Shown: piece by piece, positions 14,883 to 19,480 of the stretch
Numbering within the stretch: position 1 is the first letter of the stretch
Layout: the number at the start of each line of letters is the position of its first letter
Assembly (NCBI GenBank): GCA_016763355.1
Contig: JAESTY010000014.1
Location: 1 to 19,480 of the forward strand
Length of the DNA: 19,480 nt
Direction of reading: 5' to 3'
Source: Immundisolibacteraceae bacterium
Lineage (GTDB): Bacteria > Pseudomonadota > Gammaproteobacteria > Immundisolibacterales > Immundisolibacteraceae
The notes under the pieces: generated by a model
The model's input: the letters and a program-made list of their open reading frames with translations, nothing else
What the model was told of the DNA's origin: nothing
The model's database searches: none
Translations under genes and position numbers: made by a program

Positions 14883-15692
14883 TTGGAAACCGTTGACCAG
14901 CAGCCGATTCAGGAAGAGCTTCCGCTGGCGATTGTCAAAGGCGAGGCCATCACCAAGCTTCCGGATGATCTCTTCATTCCGCCTGACGCCCTGGAAATTT
15001 TTCTCGAGTCTTTCGAAGGTCCATTTGATTTGCTGCTCTGGCTGATTCGCCGTCAGAACATCGACATTCTGGAAATTTCGGTGGCCGATGTGACTCGCCA
15101 GTACATGACTTACGTCGAGCTGATGCAGGATTTGCGTTTCGAGCTGGCTGCCGAATATCTGGTGATGGCGGCCATGCTTACTGAAATCAAATCACGGATG
15201 CTGTTGCCGCGTCCCGAAGCGGTTGATGAAGAGGACGAGGCTGATCCCCGTCTGCAGTTGATCCGTCGGCTACAGGAATATGAACGCTATAAAAATGCTG
15301 CCCAGAATCTGCGCGAGTTGCCGCAACTTGATCGCAATCTGTTTCAGGCGCGCATTGTGCAGCAGCAGACTGATACACCTAAACCGCTGGCGGATGTCTC
15401 CCTCGACGAGCTAATTGACGCGCTCGCTGGTGTGCTGGAGCGGGCTAAAACCCTGACCCATCATCAGATCAGGCGCGAAAACCTGTCGGTCCGCGAAAAA
15501 ATGACTTATCTATTATCCTTGGTGAGTAGCGATCGTTTTGCCACCTTTGATTCGCTGTTCGTGATTGAAGAGGGACGCCTGGGGGTGGTGGTCACCTTCC
15601 TGGCGCTGCTAGAACTATTAAAAGCTTCTTTATTAGAGGTGACCCAACCGCAAGCGTTTGAACCGATTTATGTGAAGGCGGCAGGCGCATGA
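14883..15692 (+). CDS. scpA: segregation and condensation protein A (kleisin)
   Basis: This 269-residue protein is the kleisin subunit that bridges the Smc dimer and works with ScpB in chromosome condensation and segregation. The N-terminal Smc-binding region has FEGPFDLLLWLIRRQNIDI (about 44-62), then YLVMAAMLTEIKSRMLLPRP (about 98-117); the C-terminal winged-helix part has FDSLFVIEEGRLGVVVTFLALLELLK (about 221-246). The TTG start (14883) has GAGAGG at 14871-14876 with 6-nt spacing; the ATG at 14879 is in another frame and stops at once. A roughly 40-residue acidic N-terminal extension precedes the conserved core. The stop overlaps the scpB ATG by 4 bases. No smc gene is in the window. Confidence 0.95.
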   Translation: METVDQQPIQEELPLAIVKGEAITKLPDDLFIPPDALEIFLESFEGPFDLLLWLIRRQNIDILEISVADVTRQYMTYVELMQDLRFELAAEYLVMAAMLTEIKSRMLLPRPEAVDEEDEADPRLQLIRRLQEYERYKNAAQNLRELPQLDRNLFQARIVQQQTDTPKPLADVSLDELIDALAGVLERAKTLTHHQIRRENLSVREKMTYLLSLVSSDRFATFDSLFVIEEGRLGVVVTFLALLELLKASLLEVTQPQAFEPIYVKAAGA

Positions 15693-16708
15693 ATGATTCG
15701 ATCTCCAAAGATGATCTGACCACGATTGAAGATCTTAGTCAGAAGCTTGAGGCTGCGCTGTTTGCTGCCGGTGAGCCCCTGTCAGTTGACCGGCTAATGG
15801 GCCTGTTTAATGAAGGCGAAGAGCCAGGCCGACGCGAGATTAATCTCGCGTTAGAAAATCTACAGACAGTTTATGCAGGCCGGGCAATCGAGTTAAAACA
15901 GGTCGGCAGTGGTTATCGCTTTCAGGTGGTGCCCACACTGGGCGAATGGGTAGCCCGACTTTGGCAGGAAAAACCAGCTCGGTACTCTCGGGCGCTTTTG
16001 GAAACCCTGGCGATTATTGCTTACCGTCAGCCGGTCACCCGGGCGGAAATTGAAGAGATTCGCGGTGTTAGTGTTAGCACGGCGATTATGAAAACCCCGC
16101 TACAACGGGAGTGGGTGCGCTCGGTTGGCCAGCGTGACGTTCCGGGTCGGCCCAGTGTGTTTGCCACCACTCGGCGGTTTCTGGATCATTTTAATATCTC
16201 TAGCCTTGCGGAATTGCCGCCGCTGGACGATATACGAGATATCGCCGATTTAACCCCGGAGCTGGATTTTTCTGACCCCAGTGACCATTCGGATCCGATG
16301 AGCGATGGGCCGAATGACCAACCGGAGGTTAACAGCAGTGGCTATGGCCATGAGATAGAAAGGGTTGTCGATAGTAAAGAACCTGAATTAGATCAGCAGG
16401 TTGTCCATAGTTCGGTGGGTTTTTCAGAGTCCTTTACAGAAGAGGTTTCTGAGTTTTCTCATCTATCTTCTCAAGCGCCATTAAATAGTGATGGACTCGA
16501 TATGAAAGCCGCTAGAGCTGCGCTGCTTGATGAGACCCCCTGTCAGGCACTAGAATCGCCGCCCCCGGAACCGCCGGAACTTAACTCGACTGGAGCAGTG
16601 TCTCCAGTGGTGATCTCAAACCAAGCAGGAATTGAACTCTCAAGTGAACTGGATAGTGACCCCAATATTAGCAATACAGGCAGCGACTCAACTGATGGCT
16701 CAGACTAA
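15689..16708 (+). CDS. scpB: segregation and condensation protein B with long acidic C-terminal tail
   Basis: This is a 339-residue protein. The conserved ScpB part (about 10-190) holds two winged-helix domains: LSQKLEAALFAAGEPLSVD (15-33), then RYSRALLETLAIIAYRQPVTR, EIRGVSVS, and GQRDVPGRPSVFATTRRFLDHF. ScpB dimers bind ScpA and complete the Smc complex. Typical ScpB is about 180-220 residues; here about 140 extra residues, rich in Asp, Glu, Ser and Pro (DPSDHSDPMSDGPNDQPE and similar), form a probably disordered acidic tail. The reading frame is intact and joins rluB without a gap, so this is not an obvious frameshift. In KTPLQREWVRSVG, Pro replaces a residue that is usually Leu. Confidence 0.94.
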   Translation: MNDSISKDDLTTIEDLSQKLEAALFAAGEPLSVDRLMGLFNEGEEPGRREINLALENLQTVYAGRAIELKQVGSGYRFQVVPTLGEWVARLWQEKPARYSRALLETLAIIAYRQPVTRAEIEEIRGVSVSTAIMKTPLQREWVRSVGQRDVPGRPSVFATTRRFLDHFNISSLAELPPLDDIRDIADLTPELDFSDPSDHSDPMSDGPNDQPEVNSSGYGHEIERVVDSKEPELDQQVVHSSVGFSESFTEEVSEFSHLSSQAPLNSDGLDMKAARAALLDETPCQALESPPPEPPELNSTGAVSPVVISNQAGIELSSELDSDPNISNTGSDSTDGSD

Positions 16709-17608
16709 GTGAGTCCGGTACGCTCGCGCCGTAGCACGCCGAATCGAAAAAAAGGCCTTAAAGCAACGGCGAAAGCCAGTCGCGCTCCGCGCAAACGCGG
16801 TCCTGGCCGTAAATACCCGGAGCTTCCAGAGCCAGCAGTCGAGGCTTCAGCGGTAACCCAGGGTGACCGACTGCAAAAGGTGATTGCTAACGCTGGCCTG
16901 GGTAGTCGGCGCCAGGTAGAACAATGGATCACCGAGGGCAAAATTCGAGTCAATGGTGAAGTCGCTGAGCTGGGAATGCGAGTAACCAGCGCAGATCGGG
17001 TTCAGGTCAATGGTCGTTACATGTCGACCCGTCATACCGGTCGAACCCGGGTGTTGATGTACCACAAGACAGTTGGCGAGCTAACCAGCCGCTCCGATCC
17101 CCAGGGCCGGCCGGTGGTGTTTGATAAATTGCCAAGTTTGAACGGCCAGCGCTGGATCAGTGTGGGCCGACTCGATATGAATACTTCTGGCATGTTGCTG
17201 TTCACCACCGACGGTGAATTGGCTAATCGATTGATGCATCCGTCCAGCGAAGTGAGCCGCGAATATCTGGTTCGAGTGCTGGGTGATGTGAAGCAGCAGG
17301 ATATTCTTCGGGTCAGTACCGGGGTAGAACTTGAAGATGGTGTTGCCAGTTTCGATGAAATCGAACCAATCGGTGGTCGCGGCGCAAATGCCTGGTATCG
17401 AGTTGTGGTTCGCGAGGGCAAAAACCGGTTAGTACGTCGGCTCTGGGAGAGCCAGGGTTTTACGGTTAGTCGACTAAAAAGGTCCTCCTATGGACCTTTA
17501 TCACTGCCCAGAGATCTATCCCCCGGACGTTGGGTGGAGCTGGATCGTGATCAGATTAAAATCTTGCGGAATGCCGCCAAACCCAAACTGGTTAAGGATG
17601 TTGACTAA
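16709..17608 (+). CDS. rluB: 23S rRNA pseudouridine synthase RluB-like (RsuA family)
   Basis: This 299-residue enzyme begins at a GTG directly after the scpB TAA, so translation is probably coupled; there is no clear ribosome site. A very basic tail (1-40, RSRRSTPNRKKGLKATAK...) is likely an RNA-contact extension. An S4 domain follows (about 53-100, RLQKVIANAGLGSRRQVEQW), then the RsuA-type catalytic domain with GRLDMNTSGMLLFTTDG (153-169), where D156 is the catalytic aspartate, and EGKNRLVRRLWESQGF. RluB in E. coli isomerises U2605 of 23S rRNA; the position beside scpA-scpB is a common gammaproteobacterial arrangement and supports RluB over RluE/RluF/RsuA. Those paralogues cannot be fully excluded by eye. 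Confidence 0.9.
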   Translation: MSPVRSRRSTPNRKKGLKATAKASRAPRKRGPGRKYPELPEPAVEASAVTQGDRLQKVIANAGLGSRRQVEQWITEGKIRVNGEVAELGMRVTSADRVQVNGRYMSTRHTGRTRVLMYHKTVGELTSRSDPQGRPVVFDKLPSLNGQRWISVGRLDMNTSGMLLFTTDGELANRLMHPSSEVSREYLVRVLGDVKQQDILRVSTGVELEDGVASFDEIEPIGGRGANAWYRVVVREGKNRLVRRLWESQGFTVSRLKRSSYGPLSLPRDLSPGRWVELDRDQIKILRNAAKPKLVKDVD

Positions 17609-17641
17609 ACCGGTTGGTATCCAGCGGTATCGCATGTCTGG

Positions 17642-17669
17642 ACTGCTTGTCAGCCTAGTCGGCAGTTTT
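17642..17669 (+). terminator. weak terminator-like inverted repeat after rluB
   Basis: ACTGC (17642-17646) and GCAGT (17662-17666) can pair around a 15-nt loop and are followed by a few T residues (TTTT at 17666-17669). The stem is short, so it is at best a partial terminator between rluB and the rpsD leader. Confidence 0.2.
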
Positions 17670-17683
17670 ATCCCTGGATCGTT

Positions 17684-17692
17684 TGCTATATA
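17684..17692 (+). promoter_or_regulatory. possible extended -10 promoter for rpsD
   Basis: TGC-TATATA (17684-17692) matches the extended -10 pattern TGnTATAAT. No good -35 lies 16-18 nt upstream, which extended -10 promoters can tolerate. A start point near 17699 would place the first leader hairpin (from 17701) right at the transcript 5' end. Confidence 0.35.
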
Positions 17693-17700
17693 ACTGGTTG

Positions 17701-17858
17701 GAAAGTAACATACGCGCGCCCATTTCTATGGGCCAATTCTTACTTTCAAATTTTGTAGGTTTTAGGTAGTCCCGAGAGCACGTGCGGTGACTACGCCCGC
17801 GTAGCCCCGAGAGTTTCCCCGGTGGTTACATCATTGAGTATTAGCTTCAGGAGTTTTT
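17701..17858 (+). promoter_or_regulatory. structured 5' leader of rpsD with alternative hairpins
   Basis: Hairpin I: GAAAGTAA (17701-17708) pairs perfectly with TTACTTTC (17740-17747), enclosing an inner stem GCCCAT/ATGGGC (17718-17723, 17728-17733) with loop TTCT. Hairpin II: GTAGTC (17766-17771) pairs with GACTAC (17789-17794), with CCG/CGG inside. Hairpin III: CTACGC (17791-17796) pairs with GCGTAG (17799-17804) and shares CTAC with II, so II and III exclude each other. The 5' arm of II and the region of III also form a 13-nt direct repeat, GTAGTCCCGAGAG (17766) and GTAGCCCCGAGAG (17801). The ribosome site AGGAG is at 17849-17853, 5 nt before the ATG. A regulatory leader, perhaps for S4 feedback control, is inferred; no known riboswitch class is recognised. 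Confidence 0.5.
17766..17813 (+). repeat. 13-nt direct repeat in rpsD leader
   Basis: GTAGTCCCGAGAG (17766-17778) and GTAGCCCCGAGAG (17801-17813) differ at one position, 35 nt apart start to start. Each copy contributes its GTAG to one of the two competing hairpins. Confidence 0.6.
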
Positions 17859-18470
17859 ATGTCCCGTTATACCGGACCTCGTCTGCGCGTAGTGCGCCGT
17901 TTTCAGCAACAGATCCCTGGCCTGGCTCGCAAGAGCGATGGTGTGCGCACCAATCCTCCAGGACAGCACGGCGAACGTCGTATTCGCATGAGCGATTACC
18001 GACTGCGTTTAGATGAAAAGCAGAAACTGCGTTACAACTACGGTGTTACCGAACGTCAGCTGCGTAAATACTTCCGTGAAGCCAAACGACTCAAGGGTGA
18101 TACCGGCAAAAACCTGCTAACCCTGCTCGAGTCACGGCTTGATAACGTGATTTTTCGATTGGGTTTTGCACCAACCGTTCCAGCGGCCCGTCAGCTGGTG
18201 AGCCATGGTCACGTTGCTATTAACGGTAGCCGAGTCAATATCCCGAGTTATGTGGTTAAAGCTGGCGACGTCATTACCCCAAGCGAGAAGAGCAAGGCTC
18301 ATCCGGTGATTGTCGAGACAGTGGCAAACCCAAGTCTGTCCCTGGCCGACTATCTGGACCTGGACGAGAAAAAACTCGAAGGCATTTTCAAGCGTGCCCC
18401 AGATCGTCAGGACATCGCTCTTGAAGTGCAGGAAAACTTCGTGGTGGAGTACTACTCACGGGTTGCCTGA
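17859..18470 (+). CDS. rpsD: 30S ribosomal protein S4
   Basis: This 203-residue primary 16S rRNA-binding protein has the N-terminal S4 domain (1-90: RYTGPRLRVVRR, PPGQHGERR at 33-41, DEKQKLRYNYGVTERQL at 52-68) and the S4 RNA-binding fold (about 92-155: SRLDNVIFRLGFAPTVPAARQLVSHGHVAING). The stretch GIFKRAPDR and the C-terminal VVEYYSR are usual S4 endings. The protein contains no cysteine, so it is a zinc-free form, and it is shortened near residues 18-30 relative to E. coli S4. In most gammaproteobacteria rpsD lies in the alpha operon before rpoA; here it stands alone with its own leader and terminator. It may therefore be a second copy, or the only copy relocated. S4 paralogue versus sole gene cannot be decided from this window. 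Confidence 0.95.
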   Translation: MSRYTGPRLRVVRRFQQQIPGLARKSDGVRTNPPGQHGERRIRMSDYRLRLDEKQKLRYNYGVTERQLRKYFREAKRLKGDTGKNLLTLLESRLDNVIFRLGFAPTVPAARQLVSHGHVAINGSRVNIPSYVVKAGDVITPSEKSKAHPVIVETVANPSLSLADYLDLDEKKLEGIFKRAPDRQDIALEVQENFVVEYYSRVA

Positions 18471-18490
18471 TCACTAGATCAGCAAGGTTT

Positions 18491-18530
18491 AAAAAAGGCC
18501 TTGTCACGAAAGTGGCAAGGCCTTTTTTTT
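18491..18530. terminator. bidirectional intrinsic terminator between rpsD and bcp
   Basis: The stem GGCCTTGTCAC (18497-18507) pairs with GTGGCAAGGCC (18512-18522), one U-G pair included, with a GAAA tetraloop. Eight T residues follow (18523-18530) and six A residues precede (18491-18496), so it can stop transcription from both convergent genes. It lies 21 nt after the rpsD stop. Confidence 0.95.
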
Positions 18531-18551
18531 GCCTGGAATTTGTATTTCAGA

Positions 18552-19019
18552 TTACAGCGCTTTTACCAGCTCCAATATCTCATCGACATGGCCTTTGACT
18601 TTGATTTTGCGCAGCTCATGGCGCAGCACCCCTTCGGCGTCGATGATGAAGGTGCTTCTGACCACGCCCATGCTTTTCTTGCCGTACATGTTTTTTTCGT
18701 GAATCACGTCAAATAAACCACACAGGGATTCATCTTCGTCAGATAGCAGGTCAAACGGAAACTCCTGCTTTTCTTTAAAGCGCTCGTGGGATTTGATCGA
18801 GTCTCGTGATACCCCAAAAATTTCGGTATTGGCGGCCTGAAATTCAGCGTAAAGATCGCGAAAGTTCTGACCTTCCGTGGTGCAACCCGGCGTACTGTCT
18901 TTAGGGTAGAAGTAGATCACCACATTTTTACCTTTTAGGCCGGCCAGCGTGATCTGCTGATCCGAGGTTGAGGCACAACTGAAATTAGCCACTGGTTTAT
19001 CGAGTTCTACACTGCTCAT
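18552..19019 (-). CDS. bcp: thiol peroxidase of the Bcp/PrxQ family
   Basis: This 155-residue cytoplasmic peroxiredoxin reduces peroxides with thioredoxin-type reductants. The peroxidatic cysteine is C46 in PKDSTPGCTTEG, with the conserved P44/T43 pocket, and R120 in VRSTFIID region completes the active site. The E. coli resolving cysteine five residues later is Gly50/Gln51 here, so disulfide formation must use another cysteine (C15 or C100) or the enzyme works as a one-cysteine type. AAGGA lies 10 nt before the ATG. It shares the terminator with rpsD and is divergent from dapA, a common gammaproteobacterial neighbourhood. Confidence 0.95.
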   Translation of the reverse strand: MSSVELDKPVANFSCASTSDQQITLAGLKGKNVVIYFYPKDSTPGCTTEGQNFRDLYAEFQAANTEIFGVSRDSIKSHERFKEKQEFPFDLLSDEDESLCGLFDVIHEKNMYGKKSMGVVRSTFIIDAEGVLRHELRKIKVKGHVDEILELVKAL

Positions 19020-19067
19020 GTTGCTATTGTCCTTGTGGTTTTTTGATTGATTGAGTGCTTGGCTATG

Positions 19068-19083
19068 GGCCTGCTGGCAGGCC
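19068..19083. repeat. perfect palindrome in the bcp-dapA divergent region
   Basis: GGCCTGC (19068-19074) and GCAGGCC (19077-19083) flank a central TG. On the minus strand TTGAAA (19097-19092) lies just upstream of it, so the palindrome would fall in the spacer of a possible bcp promoter, as an operator might. On the plus strand it is followed by AGTTTTT, so a weak terminator is the alternative. Confidence 0.4.
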
Positions 19084-19208
19084 AGTTTTTCAACTAGCGA
19101 TTAGTTATTCAGCGCTGATTTGGTTTGCTGATCAACAGTGCTGTTAGCAACGGCTGAAAATTCTACGACCTTTTGCTGCCAGAACCGCCTGTTTACTGTC
19201 GCTAGTAG

Positions 19209-19237
19209 TTGTAACCTGAGGGGCCGGTTAGTACCAT
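19209..19237 (+). promoter_or_regulatory. possible sigma-70 promoter for dapA
   Basis: TTGTAA (19209-19214) and TACCAT (19232-19237) are separated by 17 nt; each matches consensus at four positions. The predicted start near 19244 would give a leader of about 37 nt before the dapA ATG. Confidence 0.35.
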
Positions 19238-19280
19238 TAGCGGCCATTTTTAGCCCCCACAATTTACTCGGAGATCACGG

Positions 19281-19480
19281 ATGTTCCGTGGCAGTATCGT
19301 AGCACTGGTTACGCCCATGAGCGCCGATGGCGCGGTCGACATGCAGAGCCTTGCCCAGCTGGTTGATTTTCAGATTCAGGCGGGCACGACGGCGATAGTC
19401 GCGATGGGCACCACCGGTGAATCAGCGACACTGGAATTTGACGAGCACATTGGTGTGATTCGGGCAGTGGTTAAAGCGGC
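19281..19480 (+). CDS. dapA: 4-hydroxy-tetrahydrodipicolinate synthase, N-terminal part (cut by window edge)
   Basis: Starting at ATG 19281 behind GGAG (19270-19273, 7-nt spacing), 66 codons run to the right edge. The sequence opens MFRGSIVALVTPM and contains the DapA signature GTTGESATL (about residues 43-51), whose TT pair belongs to the pyruvate/catalytic site. The Schiff-base lysine and catalytic tyrosine would lie beyond the edge. DapA condenses pyruvate with aspartate semialdehyde, the first committed step to diaminopimelate and lysine. The divergent bcp neighbour supports the assignment over other members of the NAL/DHDPS lyase family. Confidence 0.95.
   Translation, partial: MFRGSIVALVTPMSADGAVDMQSLAQLVDFQIQAGTTAIVAMGTTGESATLEFDEHIGVIRAVVKA

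Noticed and set aside
15689..16708. Frameshift as the cause of the long ScpB tail
   Set aside because: The tail keeps a biased acidic composition and ends exactly at the rluB start, which a random out-of-frame extension would not be expected to do.
17598..17693. 31-codon hydrophobic frame (MLTKPVGIQRYRM...) overlapping the rluB end
   Set aside because: The AAGG directly abuts the ATG with no spacer, and the region more plausibly holds the rpsD promoter.
19237..19280. Lysine riboswitch upstream of dapA
   Set aside because: If the predicted promoter is right the leader is only about 40 nt, too short, and no lysine-element core is visible.

Overview
The window looks like chromosomal DNA of a gammaproteobacterium, with moderate GC and dense, mostly short-spaced genes. 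The placement rests on gene content and order: a TrxC-type thioredoxin 2, a YafJ-like amidotransferase, the run M50 protease-trpS-scpA-scpB-rluB, and bcp divergent from dapA. I cannot name the genus. I see no insertion sequence, prophage, CRISPR array, rRNA or tRNA.

Region 1 (1-1772, all minus strand) holds the 5' part of a putative alpha/beta hydrolase cut by the window edge, thioredoxin 2 (trxC), and a class II glutamine amidotransferase-like protein. A 404-bp gap with no convincing gene follows (1773-2176). Region 2 (2177-5033, plus strand) has three poorly characterised genes (a secreted protein, a cytoplasmic protein with two similar halves, and a small three-helix membrane protein), then a Rieske non-heme iron oxygenase alpha subunit. 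A 9-nt-spaced Shine-Dalgarno and an 8-codon mini-ORF precede the oxygenase, and the mini-ORF stop overlaps its start. No oxygenase beta subunit, ferredoxin or reductase gene is present.

Region 3 (5112-9256, minus strand) holds an MgtE-type Mg2+ transporter and, downstream, a two-gene unit. In it a PhnD-like periplasmic binding protein is translationally coupled (TAATG) to a membrane hybrid histidine kinase ending in a receiver domain. This looks like a split sensor in which a binding protein reports to a kinase. Region 4 (9508-12904, plus strand) is an acyl-CoA catabolism cassette: an SDR of the 3-hydroxyacyl-CoA dehydrogenase type, an acyl-CoA dehydrogenase and a crotonase-family protein. 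No thiolase is present, and the crotonase lacks the canonical hydratase glutamates.

Region 5 (12908-17608, plus strand) is a tightly packed housekeeping block: an M50 membrane protease, TrpRS (TTG start overlapping the protease stop), ScpA and ScpB (chromosome condensation; 4-bp overlap), and RluB (23S rRNA pseudouridine synthase; starts on the next base after scpB). ScpB carries a long acidic C-terminal tail. Region 6 (17609-19480) holds rpsD alone, outside any ribosomal-protein operon, encoding a cysteine-free S4. It is preceded by a roughly 160-nt leader with strong and mutually exclusive hairpins and followed by a bidirectional intrinsic terminator shared with convergent bcp. dapA starts divergently from bcp and runs off the right edge.

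The least explained items are the rpsD leader with its stand-alone S4, the PhnD-like/kinase pair, the orphan Rieske oxygenase with its mini-ORF, and the crotonase with altered active-site carboxylates.
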